From Mitsuaria chitosanitabida ATCC BAA-476 = NBRC 102408 (lineage in GTDB: Bacteria; Pseudomonadota; Gammaproteobacteria; Burkholderiales; Burkholderiaceae_C), in the NCBI RefSeq assembly GCF_001598255.1, contig NZ_BCYP01000004.1, positions 62,001 through 126,000 on the forward strand: 64,000 bases of DNA, read 5' to 3'. How positions within the stretch are numbered: position 1 is the first letter of the stretch; each line of letters opens with the position of its first letter. The notes under the pieces are model-generated. The model made no database searches. It was not told the DNA's origin and saw nothing but the letters and a program-made list of their open reading frames with translations. Positions 19,080 through 29,331 of the stretch are shown here, piece after piece. The position numbers and the translations under genes are program-made.

Positions 19080-20176
19080 GCACGCGTCACCTCGTCGTGA
19101 TGGCGGCCGGCACCGGCGGTCACGTGATCCCAGGTTTGGCCGTGGCCGCCGAGATGCAGCGCCGCGGCTGGACCGTGTCCTGGCTCGGCACCGAAGCCGG
19201 CATGGAGAACAAGCTGGTGCCCCCGTCCGGCCTGCCGATGGACCGTCTGTCCTTCGCCGGTCTGCGCGGCAAGGGCCTGAAGCATTCGGTGCTGGGCGTC
19301 GTGCGTCTGTTCAAGGCGCTGGCGCAGAGCGCCAACGTCTTCGGCGCCCGCAAGGCCGACGCGGTGCTGGGCATGGGCGGCTATGTCTGCTTCCCCGGGG
19401 GCCTGATGGCCTGGGTGATGCGCCGCCCGCTGATGCTGGTCAACGCCGACGCGGCGCTGCTGCTGTCCAACAAGGCGCTGGCGCCGGTGGCCGGCAAGAT
19501 CGCCTTCGGCTTCGACGGCCTGGCCGCCGCGCAGCAGCGCAAGGCCGTGGTCACCGGCAATCCGGTCCGTGCCGAGATCGAGGACCTGCTCGCGCCCGAG
19601 CTGCGCTTCGCCGGCCGCACCGGTCCGCTGAAGGTGCTGGTGGTGGGCGGCTCGCTGGGCGCGCGCGCGATCAACGAGGTGCTCCCGCAGACGCTGGCGC
19701 TGTGGGACGAGCATCAGCGCCCGATGGTCACGCACCAGACCGGCGAGGCCAACTTCCCGCTGGTCCAGGCCGCCTACGCCAAGGCCGGCGTGCAGGCCGA
19801 GGTCGTGCCCTTCATCAACGACATGGCCGCCCGCCTGGCCGAGGCCGACGTGGTGATCTGCCGCGCCGGCGCGGTGACGGTGTCGGAGCTCTGCGCCGCG
19901 GGCGTCGCCAGCATCCTGGTGCCGCTGGTGGTGAGCACCACCTCGCACCAGCGCGACAACGCGCAGTACATGGCCCAGCACGGCGCCGCGATCCATCTGC
20001 CGCAGGGCGAGCTGAGCGCCGAGAAGCTGCACGCGCTGCTGCAGGCGCCGCGCGAGGACTGGCTGGCGCTGGCCTCCAAGGCGCGCTCGCTGGCGCGTCC
20101 GCGCGCCGCGGCGCGCGTGGCCGACGAACTCGAGGCGCTGGTCGCCCGCAAGGACGCGAAGGGAGCGCGCGCATGA
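19076..20176 (+). CDS. murG: UDP-GlcNAc:lipid I GlcNAc transferase MurG
   Basis: A 366-residue GT28 glycosyltransferase on the inner membrane face that turns lipid I into lipid II. The N-terminal glycine loop GTGGH is at 12-16. The GGYVCFPGG region and the donor-binding segments [12 protein letters not shown] and [15 protein letters not shown] are clear. ATG 19076 overlaps the ftsW stop and follows a G-rich ribosome-binding site. The murC start codon overlaps its stop. Confidence 0.97.
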   Translation: MSTRHLVVMAAGTGGHVIPGLAVAAEMQRRGWTVSWLGTEAGMENKLVPPSGLPMDRLSFAGLRGKGLKHSVLGVVRLFKALAQSANVFGARKADAVLGMGGYVCFPGGLMAWVMRRPLMLVNADAALLLSNKALAPVAGKIAFGFDGLAAAQQRKAVVTGNPVRAEIEDLLAPELRFAGRTGPLKVLVVGGSLGARAINEVLPQTLALWDEHQRPMVTHQTGEANFPLVQAAYAKAGVQAEVVPFINDMAARLAEADVVICRAGAVTVSELCAAGVASILVPLVVSTTSHQRDNAQYMAQHGAAIHLPQGELSAEKLHALLQAPREDWLALASKARSLARPRAAARVADELEALVARKDAKGARA

Positions 20177-21630
20177 GGCACGCCGTCCAACGCATCCACT
20201 TCACCGGCATCGGCGGCGCCGGCATGAGCGGCATCGCCGAGCTGCTGGCGGGCCAGGGCTATCGCGTGTCCGGGTCGGACCAGGGCGAGAGCGACACCAC
20301 GCGCCGCCTGCGCGCGCTGGGCGTGGACGTGAGGATCGGCCACGCGGCCGAGCACGTCGGCGACGCGCAGCTGCTGGTCAAGTCCAGCGCGATCAAGGCC
20401 GACAACCCCGAACTGATGGCCGCGCATCAACAGGGCATCCCGGTGCTGCTGCGCGCGCAGATGCTGGCCGAGCTGATGCGTCCGCGCATGGGCATCGCCG
20501 TCGCCGGCACGCACGGCAAGACGACGACGACCTCGCTGCTGACCACCGTGCTGATGAGCGCGGGCCTGGACCCGACCTACGCGATCGGCGGCCAGCTGCT
20601 GGCCAGCGGCGCGAACGCCGCGCTGGGCGGCGGGCTGCACATGGTGGTCGAGGCCGACGAGTCGGACGCCTCGTTCCTGCACCTGCTGCCGCAGCTGGCG
20701 ATCGTCACCAACATCGACGCCGACCACATGGACACCTACGGGCACGACATGGCCCGTCTGCGTCAGGCCTTCGTCGACTTCCTGCACCTGATGCCCTTCT
20801 GGGGCGCGGCCGTGCTGTGCGGCGACGACGCCGGCGTGCGCAGCATCGTGCCGATGCTGTCGCGGCCGGTGATCCTCTACGGTCTCGAGGACGGCAACGC
20901 GGTCCGCGCGATCGACGTCGCGGCCGAGGCCGGCGGCGGCATGCGCTTCACCGTGCTGCGCCGGGATCGTCAAGGCCAGACACGCGCGCCGCTGCAGGTC
21001 CGCCTGCGGCTGAACGGCCGGCACAACGTGCTGAACGCGCTGTCGGTCATCGCGATGGCGATGGAGCTGGGCGTCGCCGACGAGCCGCTGCTGCGCGGGC
21101 TGGCCGACTTCGGCGGCGTGGGCCGGCGTTTCCAGTCGTATGGCGAGCTGCCGGTGGCCGCGTCCCTCGACGCTTCCGGCCACGCCGCCGCGGGCGAGGG
21201 CACGGTGCTGCTGATCGACGACTACGGCCATCACCCCGTCGAGATGCAGGCGGTGCTGAACGCCGCGCGCGGCGCGTACCCGAACCGCCGTCTGCTGCTG
21301 GCCTTCCAGCCGCATCGCTACACCCGCACGCGCGACTGCTTCGACGAGTTCGCCGACGTGCTGGCGCAGGCCGACGGCGTGCTGCTCACCGAGATCTATG
21401 CCGCCAGCGAGTCCCCGCTGCCCGGCATCAGCGGCGAAAGCCTGGCGCAAGCGGTGGCCGCCCGCGGCACCGCGGCCGGCTTCGTCGGCGATTGGCAGGG
21501 ACTGCCGCAGGCGATCGCCCACCAGGCGCGCGCCGGCGATGTGGTGATCGTGATGGGGGCCGGCTCGATCGCCGCCGTCCCCGCGCGCACCGTGGCACTC
21601 ATGACGCAAGCGAAGGGAGTCCGGGCATGA
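20173..21630 (+). CDS. murC: UDP-MurNAc:L-alanine ligase MurC
   Basis: A 485-residue ligase that adds L-Ala, the first residue of the stem peptide. It begins with the UDP-binding motif [14 protein letters not shown] (residues 9-22). The ATP loop [10 protein letters not shown] is at about 113-122, with [10 protein letters not shown] and DDYGHHP further on. The true start is the ATG overlapping the murG stop; the frame is open much further upstream but only antisense/alternate-frame to murG. Its own stop overlaps the ddl start. Confidence 0.97.
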   Translation: MRHAVQRIHFTGIGGAGMSGIAELLAGQGYRVSGSDQGESDTTRRLRALGVDVRIGHAAEHVGDAQLLVKSSAIKADNPELMAAHQQGIPVLLRAQMLAELMRPRMGIAVAGTHGKTTTTSLLTTVLMSAGLDPTYAIGGQLLASGANAALGGGLHMVVEADESDASFLHLLPQLAIVTNIDADHMDTYGHDMARLRQAFVDFLHLMPFWGAAVLCGDDAGVRSIVPMLSRPVILYGLEDGNAVRAIDVAAEAGGGMRFTVLRRDRQGQTRAPLQVRLRLNGRHNVLNALSVIAMAMELGVADEPLLRGLADFGGVGRRFQSYGELPVAASLDASGHAAAGEGTVLLIDDYGHHPVEMQAVLNAARGAYPNRRLLLAFQPHRYTRTRDCFDEFADVLAQADGVLLTEIYAASESPLPGISGESLAQAVAARGTAAGFVGDWQGLPQAIAHQARAGDVVIVMGAGSIAAVPARTVALMTQAKGVRA

Positions 21631-22658
21631 CTGCGGACCTCAACCAATCTTCCGTTCCTTCTTCCGGCTCCGAGTCCGCGCTCTTCGAGCAGCTGGGCAT
21701 CGCCGGCATCGACCCGAAGGCCATGGGCAAGGTCGCCGTGCTCTTCGGCGGCGAGTCCGCCGAGCGCGAGGTCTCGCTGATGTCGGGCGCCGGCGTGCTG
21801 GCCGCGCTGCAGGCGGAAGGCGTGGACGCCCATGCCTTCGACCCGGCCGAGCGCAGCCTGCTCGAGCTCAAGACGGAGGGCTTCCAGCGCGCCTTCATCG
21901 CGCTGCACGGCCGCCACGGCGAGGACGGCACGGTGCAGGGCGCGCTCGAGCTGATGGGCATCCCCTACACCGGCTCCGGCGTGATGGCCTCGGCCATCGC
22001 GATGGACAAGATCACGACCAAGCGCGTCTGGCTGGCCGACCAGCTGTCGACGCCGCGCTGGGTCGCGCTCAAGCGCGACGAGCAGACGCGCGAGCGCATC
22101 CGCACCGTCCCCGACGAGCTGGGCCTGCCCATCTTCGTCAAGCCGCCGCACGAGGGCTCGTCCATCGGCGCGACCAAGGTGATGGGCTACTCGGAGATGC
22201 AGGACGCCGTCGCGCTCGCCGCGAAGTACGACGCCGAAGTGCTGTGCGAGGAGTTCATCGACGGCGCCGAGCTGACCTGCCCGGTGCTGGGCGAGGGCGC
22301 CTCGGCCATCGCGCTGCCGGTCATCGAGATCCGGGCCGAAGGCGGCAACTACGACTACCAGAACAAGTACTTCACCGACACCACGCAATACCTGGTCGGC
22401 CAGCTGCCGGCCCAGGAGCAGGCGCGCGTGCAGGCGTTGGTGCTGGACGCCTACCGCTCGCTGGGCGCGCGCGGCTGGGGCCGCGTCGACGTGATGCGGC
22501 GCAAGTCGGACGGCGCGCTGTTCCTGCTGGAGATCAACACCTCGCCGGGCATGACCTCGCACTCGCTGGTGCCCAAGGCGGCCGCCGCCGTGGGCATCGC
22601 CTACCCGAAGCTGTGCCTGTACCTGCTGTCGCAGGCGCGGCTGGACAGCCAGGCCTGA
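21627..22658 (+). CDS. ddl: D-alanine:D-alanine ligase Ddl
   Basis: A 343-residue ATP-grasp enzyme that makes the D-Ala-D-Ala dipeptide used by MurF. The first 35 residues (Ser/Glu-rich, up to [15 protein letters not shown]) are longer than in E. coli DdlB. Family motifs include [24 protein letters not shown] and [16 protein letters not shown] 21627 overlaps the murC stop. A 34-base gap separates it from ftsQ, the largest gap in the operon before ftsA-ftsZ. Confidence 0.96.
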   Translation: MTADLNQSSVPSSGSESALFEQLGIAGIDPKAMGKVAVLFGGESAEREVSLMSGAGVLAALQAEGVDAHAFDPAERSLLELKTEGFQRAFIALHGRHGEDGTVQGALELMGIPYTGSGVMASAIAMDKITTKRVWLADQLSTPRWVALKRDEQTRERIRTVPDELGLPIFVKPPHEGSSIGATKVMGYSEMQDAVALAAKYDAEVLCEEFIDGAELTCPVLGEGASAIALPVIEIRAEGGNYDYQNKYFTDTTQYLVGQLPAQEQARVQALVLDAYRSLGARGWGRVDVMRRKSDGALFLLEINTSPGMTSHSLVPKAAAAVGIAYPKLCLYLLSQARLDSQA

Positions 22659-22692
22659 CCGGACCACGACGCGACACCCCCGAGCCATCGCC

Positions 22693-23532
22693 ATGGGCGC
22701 CACCTTCACCCACACCGCCGCACCGCTGCCGCCGGACATCCGAGTGATGAACGGCGTGGCGGGGCTGCTGCTCGCCGGCGTGGCGCTGGCGGCGCTGGCG
22801 GCCGGGGCGCTGTGGCTGGCGCGCCAGCCGGCGTTGGCGATCCGCGCGATCACGGTGGAGGGCGACGTCAGCCGCAACAGCAGCGCCTCGCTGCGCGCCA
22901 ACGCGCTGCCGCGGCTGTCCGGCAGCTTCGTGACGATGAATCTGCAGAAGGCCAAGGCGGCGTTCGAGGCGGTGCCCTGGGTGCGCCACGCGACGGTGCG
23001 CCGGGTCTGGCCGCTGCAGCTGGTCGTCACCCTGGAGGAACACCAGCCCGCCGCCTACTGGGAAACCAAGGCCGAGAACGCGGACGCGGACAGTGACGCG
23101 GTCGTCGACAGCCGGCTGGTGAATACCTTCGGGGAGGTCTTCGAGGCCAATCTGGGGGATGTCGAGGATGAGGATCTGCCGACGCTGGCCGGTCCGGACA
23201 AATCCTCGGCGGCCATGCTGGCCATGTGGCGGCAACTGGATCCGATGACCCACCGGAAACTCGACGAGGGGGTGTCCCGGCTGGATTTGTCGGGACGCGG
23301 TTCGTGGAAGGCGACGTTGGAAAAGGGCGCGGTGGTGGAACTGGGTCGCGGCAGCGAGGCGGAGGTCGTGGCTCGATATGGCCAGTTCATCGCCAACATC
23401 ACCCAGATCACCACGCGCTATCAGACCTCGCTGGTTTCCGCCGACCTCCGGCACGAGAACGGCTACGCGGTCCGCTTGGCGGGCGTGACGACGGTTTCAA
23501 ACGCGCCCAAGGGCGCCACCAAGAAGAATTGA
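22693..23532 (+). CDS. ftsQ: Cell division protein FtsQ
   Basis: A 279-residue bitopic division protein. A short cytoplasmic tail is followed by one TM helix (about residues 20-42), a POTRA domain beginning AIRAITVEGD, and the FtsQ beta domain. It scaffolds FtsL and FtsB and links them to FtsK/FtsW/FtsI. An acidic loop (NADADSDAVVD) interrupts the beta domain near residue 135. It ends eight bases before ftsA, which has its own ribosome-binding site. Confidence 0.95.
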   Translation: MGATFTHTAAPLPPDIRVMNGVAGLLLAGVALAALAAGALWLARQPALAIRAITVEGDVSRNSSASLRANALPRLSGSFVTMNLQKAKAAFEAVPWVRHATVRRVWPLQLVVTLEEHQPAAYWETKAENADADSDAVVDSRLVNTFGEVFEANLGDVEDEDLPTLAGPDKSSAAMLAMWRQLDPMTHRKLDEGVSRLDLSGRGSWKATLEKGAVVELGRGSEAEVVARYGQFIANITQITTRYQTSLVSADLRHENGYAVRLAGVTTVSNAPKGATKKN

Positions 23533-23540
23533 GGACAGGC

Positions 23541-24770
23541 ATGGCCAAGGAATACAAGGATTTGGTCGTCGGGTTGGACATCGGCACCGCCAAGATCATG
23601 GCGGTGGTGGCTGAAGTCATGGGCGACGGCCAATTGCGCATCGCCGGCCTGGGCGTGGCGCCCAGCCATGGACTCAAGCGGGGCGTGGTGGTGAATATCG
23701 ACGCGACCGTCCAGTCCATCCAGCAGGCGCTCAAGGAAGCGGAAATGATGGCCGACTGCCGCATTTCCAGGGTTTACACCGGGATTACCGGCAGCCATAT
23801 CCGCGGCCAGAACTCCACCGGCATGGTCATCGTGCGGGACAAGGAAGTGACGCCGGTCGACGTGGCCCGGGTGGTGGAAACCGCCAAGGCCATCAATATT
23901 CCCAACGACCAGCGCCTGTTGCTGGTCGAGCCGCAGGAATTCGTGATCGACGGCCACGAGGTCAAGGAGCCGATCGGCATGAGCGGCGGCCGGCTGGAGG
24001 TCAAGGTCCACATCGTGACCGGCGCCCAGAGCGCGGCGGAAAACATCGTCAAGTGCGTGCGCCGCTGCGGCCTGGAGGTCGAGCAGCTCGTTCTGAATCC
24101 GAGTGCCTCGAGTGCGGCGGCACTCACTTCGGACGAGCGCGACCTGGGCGTGGCGCTGGTCGACATCGGTGCCGGCACGACGGACGTGGCCATCTTCACC
24201 GGTGGATCGATCCGTCATACCGCGGTGATTCCCATCGCCGGCGACCTGATCACCAGCGATATCGCGATGGCGCTGCGCACCCCGACCAAGGATGCGGAGG
24301 AAATCAAGGTCGAGCACGGGGTGGCGAAGCAATTGCTGGCGGACCCGGCCGATCAGGTGGAAGTCCCGGGTTTGGGCGACCGCGCGCCGCGCATGTTGTC
24401 CAAACAGGCGCTCGCCGGCGTGATCGAGCCGCGCGTCGAGGAGATTTTCTCGCTCGTGCATCAGGTCATCCGGGAATCGGGTTACGAGGAACTGCTCTCG
24501 TCGGGGATTGTCCTGTCGGGCGGATCGTCGGTCATGCCGGGCATGGTCGAACTCGCCGAGGACATTTTCCTGAAGCCGGTCCGTCGGGGGAATCCGACTT
24601 ACGGCGGCGCCTTGTTCGACATGGTCGCCAATCCCCGGTCGGCGACCGTCATGGGTTTGTTGGAGGAAGCGCGATTGGCGCGCACGCGGGGTTTCAAGGC
24701 CTCGCAGCAGGCAGGTTCCGTGAAGACCCTGTTCGGGCGCGCCAAGGACTGGTTCCTGGGTAACTTCTAA
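23541..24770 (+). CDS. ftsA: Cell division protein FtsA
   Basis: A 409-residue actin-like ATPase that tethers FtsZ filaments to the membrane. The phosphate-1 motif VGLDIGTAKI starts the protein, the IC domain follows, and VDIGAGTTDVAIF is the phosphate-2 motif. The C-terminal amphipathic helix KTLFGRAKDWFLGNF is the membrane-targeting sequence. ATG 23541 is preceded by AGGACAGG. Relative to the mur genes it uses noticeably more T-ending and TTG codons. Confidence 0.97.
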   Translation: MAKEYKDLVVGLDIGTAKIMAVVAEVMGDGQLRIAGLGVAPSHGLKRGVVVNIDATVQSIQQALKEAEMMADCRISRVYTGITGSHIRGQNSTGMVIVRDKEVTPVDVARVVETAKAINIPNDQRLLLVEPQEFVIDGHEVKEPIGMSGGRLEVKVHIVTGAQSAAENIVKCVRRCGLEVEQLVLNPSASSAAALTSDERDLGVALVDIGAGTTDVAIFTGGSIRHTAVIPIAGDLITSDIAMALRTPTKDAEEIKVEHGVAKQLLADPADQVEVPGLGDRAPRMLSKQALAGVIEPRVEEIFSLVHQVIRESGYEELLSSGIVLSGGSSVMPGMVELAEDIFLKPVRRGNPTYGGALFDMVANPRSATVMGLLEEARLARTRGFKASQQAGSVKTLFGRAKDWFLGNF

Positions 24771-24893
24771 GAGGCTGGAACTTCACCGGCCCACGTTTTT
24801 TTACGTTCTCTGAGGGTTTTGCCCCCTAAAAGGGGCGGCATCCCACTTCTATTTTGTTGATGGCAGCTGCACAATATGGACAGGAGGTTTGAT
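24771..24893 (+). promoter_or_regulatory. ftsA-ftsZ intergenic region with hairpin and possible ftsZ promoter
   Basis: Within 123 bases lie a T7 tract, a hairpin GCCCC-N6-GGGGC (24821-24836), a weak candidate promoter TTCTAT-N17-CACAAT (24847-24852 and 24870-24875), and AGGAGG (24882-24887) seven bases before the ftsZ ATG. This is the one sizeable gap late in the operon, so ftsZ may have separate transcription or RNA processing. Confidence 0.4.
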
Positions 24894-26129
24894 ATGGCGA
24901 TCGAGATGATCGAAGAGTTTGATCAAGGCACCCAGATCAAGGTGATCGGCGTGGGCGGCGGCGGCGGAAACGCGGTCGAGCACATGATTGCCCAGGGTGT
25001 GCAGGGCGTGGAATTCGTGGTGGCCAACACCGACGCCCAGGCCTTGAATCGCTCCAAGGCCGACCAACTCCTGCAACTGGGCCATACCGGCCTGGGCGCC
25101 GGCGCGAAACCCGAAGTCGGCCGTGTGGCCGCCGAGGAAGCCGAGCAACGCATCCGTGAATCCATCACCGGCGCGCACATGCTGTTCATCACCGCCGGCA
25201 TGGGCGGCGGCACCGGCACCGGCGCGGCGCCCGTGATCGCTCGCGTGGCCAAGGAAATGGGCATCCTGACCGTCGGCGTCGTGACGAAGCCGTTCGAGTT
25301 CGAGGGCAACCGCCGGGGCAAGGCCGCGGACCTGGGCCTGCAGGAGCTCGAGGCCAACGTCGACTCGCTGATCGTCGTGCTGAACGACAAGCTGCTGGAA
25401 GTGCTGGGCGACGACGTCACCCAGGACCAGGCCTTCGCGCACGCCAACGACGTGCTGAAGAACGCGGTCGGCGGCATCTCCGACATCATCCACATGCCGG
25501 GTCTGGTCAACGTCGACTTCGAGGACGTGAAGACCGTGATGAGCGAGCCGGGCAAGGCGATGATGGGCACGGCCGTGGCCTCGGGTCCGGACCGCGCGAC
25601 AAAGGCCGCCGAAGGCGCCGTGGCCTGCCCGCTGCTGGAAGGCATCGACCTGTCGGGCGCGCGTGGCGTGCTGGTGCTGATCGCCGCGAGCCGCAACAAC
25701 TTCAAGCTGGCCGAGAGCCGCAACGCGATGACCGCGATCAAGCGCTACGCCGCTGAAGACGCGCACATCATCTACGGCACGGCCTACGACGAGTCGCTGG
25801 GCGACCAGTTGCGCGTCACCGTGATCGCGACCGGCCTGAGCCAGCGCGCCGCGGCCCGCCAGCAGCCGCAGCTGGTGGTGCAGCAGACGACGCTGCGCAC
25901 CGGCACGGACAACATGCCGGTGCTGACGCAGCCGGTGGTGATGCCCGGCTCCGCCGCCGCGCAGACCACGACGGCCGCCGCGCCGATGACCGCGCAGGAC
26001 TTCGGTGGCATGAGCGTGCCCAGCGTGTGGCGTCATGGCCGCACGGCCGCCGCCAAGGTCGAGGCGCTGTCGTCGAACGGCATGGACGAGATCGAGATCC
26101 CGGCCTTCCTGCGCAAGCAGGCGGACTGA
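24894..26129 (+). CDS. ftsZ: Cell division GTPase FtsZ
   Basis: A 411-residue tubulin-like GTPase that forms the Z ring. The GTP loop GGGTGTG is near residues 104-110. The N-terminal VIGVGGGGGNAV and the T7 loop NVDFEDVKTVM are intact. A variable linker of about 60 residues leads to the C-terminal conserved peptide EIEIPAFLRKQ, which binds FtsA and ZipA. ATG 24894 is selected over one 18 bases upstream because AGGAGG lies at the right distance and the protein then begins MAIEMIEEFDQG, as in relatives. Confidence 0.98.
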   Translation: MAIEMIEEFDQGTQIKVIGVGGGGGNAVEHMIAQGVQGVEFVVANTDAQALNRSKADQLLQLGHTGLGAGAKPEVGRVAAEEAEQRIRESITGAHMLFITAGMGGGTGTGAAPVIARVAKEMGILTVGVVTKPFEFEGNRRGKAADLGLQELEANVDSLIVVLNDKLLEVLGDDVTQDQAFAHANDVLKNAVGGISDIIHMPGLVNVDFEDVKTVMSEPGKAMMGTAVASGPDRATKAAEGAVACPLLEGIDLSGARGVLVLIAASRNNFKLAESRNAMTAIKRYAAEDAHIIYGTAYDESLGDQLRVTVIATGLSQRAAARQQPQLVVQQTTLRTGTDNMPVLTQPVVMPGSAAAQTTTAAAPMTAQDFGGMSVPSVWRHGRTAAAKVEALSSNGMDEIEIPAFLRKQAD

Positions 26130-26154
26130 TCCGACTTCTGCCATCAGCATTTGA

Positions 26155-26186
26155 GGCCACGCCCCAGCAGGGGCGTGGCCTTTTTT
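26155..26186 (+). terminator. Terminator of the dcw operon
   Basis: GGCCACGCCCC (26155-26165) and GGGGCGTGGCC (26170-26180) form an 11-bp perfect stem with a four-base loop and six T residues after it. Confidence 0.93.
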
Positions 26187-26279
26187 GCGTCCCGGAAGTC
26201 GTGTTGCAAATGAACGCTCGTGCGGTTCGGTGAACTTCGGCACACTGGCGCCCGATTACAAGAACGATACCGAGCGCGC

Positions 26280-28346
26280 ATGGTCCCCTGGTTCCTCCGG
26301 GTCTTCCCGTTGCTGATGGCCTCGGCGCTGATCGCGCTGATGCCCGACCTTGCGCGCGCGCAGGCAGCCACCGGCCCCGCCGGCGCGACCCAGGTCGCGC
26401 GCGCCGCGCCGCTCGGCCCCGCGCGGCCCTTGCCCGATGCCGGGCCCGCCGGTGGTGCGCAGCGCGCGATCGAGGCCGAGGTCGCCACCTCCGACTGGAC
26501 CCAGGATCAGCTGAAGGCCTGGTGGCGCGCGCTGCGCGTCATCGACGGGCGCGACGGCGCGTTGCCGCAGTCGCTGCTGCCGCCGACCGATGCCGCCGCC
26601 TGGCAGCGGGTGGAACTCCCCGAAGTCAAGCAGCGCGAGGCCGCGCCCAGCGGCAGCACCGACGCGCGCTACCAGATGCGCTGGTATCGGGTCCGCTACG
26701 CCGCGCCGCACGGGCGATGGCCCACCAGCGTCGCGCTCTACATGCCGCGGCTGGTGGCGCTCGCGGCGGCGGTGCTGGTGCGCACCGACGATGGCTGGCG
26801 TCCGGTCTTCGACAACCAGTCCGGCGCGCGCGAGCAATGGGTGCGACCGCTGTGGGTGGTGCTGCCCTCGGCGCTGACCGAGATCCAGCAGGCCCGCGAG
26901 ATCGAGGTCGTCATCGCGGTCCCCGTGATGCAGGGCGGCTACTACTCCGTGTCCAGCGTCTGGCTGGGCGCGCGCGAGGACCTGGAGGCGCGCCACGACC
27001 GCCGCTGGGTGCTGCAGATCGGCGTGCCGCAGGCGACCGGCCTGACACTGGTCACGCTGGGGCTGTTCGCGCTCGTGTTGTGGATGAAGCGGCGCGAGGA
27101 TCCCGCCTATCTGCTGTTCTCGCTGGCCACGGTCGCGTGGCTGGTCCGCAACCTGCACTACCACCTGGACCTGCCGCGCACGCGCGATGCGCTCGAGTGG
27201 TTCTGGTGGGTCACGCACGCCTCGATGTCGTGGGTGATGCTGCTCACCTTCCTCTTCGCGCTGCGCTTCGCGCGGCAGCGCTTCGCGCGCTTCGAGCGCG
27301 GCATGGCGCTGTTCGTGCTGGTCTCCAGCCTGGCCTCGATGCCGCTGTGGGGACGCGGCTTCGACGCGCTGGTGCTGCTGCACATCTGCAACGCGGTGGT
27401 GGGCCTGGCGGGGACGGCCTTCGTCGCGAGCGTCGCCTGGCGCCAGGGCACGCGCGAGCTGCGCGTGATGGCGCTGGCGCTGGTGGTCGGCGTCGCGCTG
27501 GGCGTGCACGACCTGGGCCTGCTCGCGGGCTGGTGGTGGCCGGAGCACGTCTACCTGATGCCCTTCGCCACGCTGGTGATCCTGGCCAGCTTCCTCTACG
27601 CGGTGCAGCACCGCTACATCGAGGCGCTGCGCGGCGTCGAGCGCGCCAACGAGGACCTGGCCCAGCGCCTGGACGAGCAGAGCGTCGAGCTGCGCGCGCA
27701 GCACGACAAGCTGCGCGAGGTCGAGCGCCAGCAGGCGCTGCTGCTGGAGCGGCAGCGCATCATGCAGGACATGCACGACGGGCTGGGTTCGTCGTTGCTG
27801 TCGGCGATGGTGGCGGTGGAGCAGGGCTCGATGCCGCAGGAGCAGGTGGTGGGCGTGCTGCGCGAATGCGTCGATGACCTGCGGCTGGTGATCGATTCGC
27901 TGGAGCCTGTGGGGCATGACCTCGTGTCGCTGCTGGCGACGATGCGCTATCGGCTGGGCAAGCGGCTGCAGCTGGGCGGGCTCAAGCTCGAGTGGGACGT
28001 GCACGACCTGCCGCCGCTGGAATGGCTGGAGCCGCCCGACGCGCTGCACGTGCTGCGCCTGATGCAGGAGGCGCTGACCAACGCGCTCAAGCATGCGCGG
28101 GCGACGCGGGTTCGGGTGGTCACGCGGGACCTGGGTCGGCGCGTGGAGATCCGCGTCGAGGACGACGGCGAAGGCTTCGACATCGGGTCGATCTCGCAAG
28201 GCCGCGGGCTGCGCGGCCTGCAGCGTCGCGCGAAGGTCCTGGGTGGCCTGCTGCGCGTGGAAAGCAGCCCCGGTCACGGCACGGTCGTGACCTTGCGATT
28301 GCCCGTCGCGCGCGAGGATCGAGAGGCTTTGGTCCAGCAGGGTTGA
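26280..28346 (+). CDS. Seven-TM sensor histidine kinase (7TMR-DISM/HisKA_3 type)
   Basis: A 688-residue membrane kinase. A signal peptide (about 1-25, ending ARAQA) is followed by a periplasmic galactose-binding-like domain (to about 245), a seven-helix membrane block (about 248-450), a coiled coil, and the catalytic core. HisKA_3 has the phospho-acceptor H499 in DMHDGLGSS. The ATPase has N-box EALTNALKHA and G-boxes DDGEGFD and GRGLRGL. NarL/DesR-type response regulators usually partner such kinases, but none is encoded in the window. ATG 26280 gives a proper signal peptide. It sits between the dcw terminator and lpxC, 24 bases before the lpxC ATG. Confidence 0.88.
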   Translation: MVPWFLRVFPLLMASALIALMPDLARAQAATGPAGATQVARAAPLGPARPLPDAGPAGGAQRAIEAEVATSDWTQDQLKAWWRALRVIDGRDGALPQSLLPPTDAAAWQRVELPEVKQREAAPSGSTDARYQMRWYRVRYAAPHGRWPTSVALYMPRLVALAAAVLVRTDDGWRPVFDNQSGAREQWVRPLWVVLPSALTEIQQAREIEVVIAVPVMQGGYYSVSSVWLGAREDLEARHDRRWVLQIGVPQATGLTLVTLGLFALVLWMKRREDPAYLLFSLATVAWLVRNLHYHLDLPRTRDALEWFWWVTHASMSWVMLLTFLFALRFARQRFARFERGMALFVLVSSLASMPLWGRGFDALVLLHICNAVVGLAGTAFVASVAWRQGTRELRVMALALVVGVALGVHDLGLLAGWWWPEHVYLMPFATLVILASFLYAVQHRYIEALRGVERANEDLAQRLDEQSVELRAQHDKLREVERQQALLLERQRIMQDMHDGLGSSLLSAMVAVEQGSMPQEQVVGVLRECVDDLRLVIDSLEPVGHDLVSLLATMRYRLGKRLQLGGLKLEWDVHDLPPLEWLEPPDALHVLRLMQEALTNALKHARATRVRVVTRDLGRRVEIRVEDDGEGFDIGSISQGRGLRGLQRRAKVLGGLLRVESSPGHGTVVTLRLPVAREDREALVQQG

Positions 28347-28357
28347 GTCACATTTGG

Positions 28358-28363
28358 GACAAT
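28358..28363 (+). promoter_or_regulatory. Candidate -10 box for leaderless lpxC transcript
   Basis: GACAAT ends seven bases before ATG 28371, so a transcript would begin at or next to the start codon. No Shine-Dalgarno sequence is present. This supports 28371 rather than the upstream ATG at 28362, which overlaps the box. Confidence 0.45.
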
Positions 28364-28370
28364 GCGCCCC

Positions 28371-29306
28371 ATGCTCAAGCAACGCACCATCAAGTCGCTG
28401 ACCCGCGCGGTCGGCGTCGGCATCCACAGCGGCCAGAAGGTGGAGATCACGCTCCGTCCCGCGGCCCCTGGGACCGGCATCGTGTTCCGCCGGGTGGACC
28501 TGGCGCAGCCGGTGGACATTCCGGTGCGCACCAACAACGTCTGCGACACCCGCATGGCCACGACGATCAGCCCCGAGGGCGATCCCGGCCAGCCCAAGGT
28601 GCAGACCATCGAGCATCTGCTGTCGGCCTGCGCCGGCCTGGGGCTGGACAACCTGCTGATCGACATCAACGCGGACGAGGTCCCCGTGCTGGACGGCTCC
28701 GCGGCGAGCTACGTCTTCCTGCTGCAGTCGGCGGGCATCGAGCTGCAGAACGCGCCCAAGCAGTTCCTGCGGGTGAAGAAGCCGGTGGAGGTGCGCAAGG
28801 GCGATGGCAAGAGCCTGATGTGGGCCAAGCTGACGCCGCACCACGGCTACACGCTGAGCTTCCAGATCGAGTTCGACAACCCGGCGGTGTCGGCGACCGG
28901 CCAGCAGTACGTGTTCGACATGGGCAGCGGCCAGTACAAGCGCGAGATCGCCCGCGCCCGGACCTTCGGCATGACCAAGGACATCGAGCTGATGCGCTCG
29001 CGCGGGCTGACGCTGGGCGGGTCGATGGACAACGCGATCGTGGTCGACGACTACCGCGTGCTGAACGCGGAAGGGCTGCGCTACGACGACGAGTTCGTGA
29101 AGCACAAGATCCTGGACGCGATCGGCGACATGCAGGTGGTGGGTCATCCGCTGATGGCGGCCTACACCTCGTTCAAGGGCGGCCACGCGCTGAACAACCT
29201 GCTGCTGCGCGAGCTGCTGGCGGACGCCGAGGCCTACGAGATCGTCACCTTCGAGGACGAGCGCGAGGCGCCCCCCGGATTCGCCGAGCTGGCGCCGGCG
29301 TGGTGA
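28371..29306 (+). CDS. lpxC: UDP-3-O-acyl-GlcNAc deacetylase LpxC
   Basis: A 311-residue zinc enzyme that catalyses the committed step of lipid A synthesis. Zinc ligands are recognisable as H82 (TIEHLLSA), H245 and D249 ([10 protein letters not shown]), and the catalytic H272 lies in FKGGHALNN. The protein begins [10 protein letters not shown], as in other Proteobacteria. It follows the histidine kinase closely and may be partly cotranscribed with it, besides a promoter of its own. E. coli controls LpxC by FtsH-mediated proteolysis through its C-terminus; this protein ends AELAPAW, unlike E. coli. Confidence 0.97.
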   Translation: MLKQRTIKSLTRAVGVGIHSGQKVEITLRPAAPGTGIVFRRVDLAQPVDIPVRTNNVCDTRMATTISPEGDPGQPKVQTIEHLLSACAGLGLDNLLIDINADEVPVLDGSAASYVFLLQSAGIELQNAPKQFLRVKKPVEVRKGDGKSLMWAKLTPHHGYTLSFQIEFDNPAVSATGQQYVFDMGSGQYKREIARARTFGMTKDIELMRSRGLTLGGSMDNAIVVDDYRVLNAEGLRYDDEFVKHKILDAIGDMQVVGHPLMAAYTSFKGGHALNNLLLRELLADAEAYEIVTFEDEREAPPGFAELAPAW

Positions 29307-29331
29307 TCGGACGGCCAAGGAATCCCCGCAC

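Noticed and set aside
23100-24770. Shift to more T-ending and TTG codons in the 3' half of ftsQ and in ftsA, considered as a sign of transfer
   Set aside because: The change is gradual, genes and order are canonical, and expression-level effects could explain it. It is much weaker than the block inside rsmH.
26256-29318. A 3-kb minus-strand open frame opposite the histidine kinase and lpxC
   Set aside because: Composition is His/Arg/Gln/Ala-rich with no domain, as expected for the complement of high-GC genes. Both plus-strand genes are clearly real.
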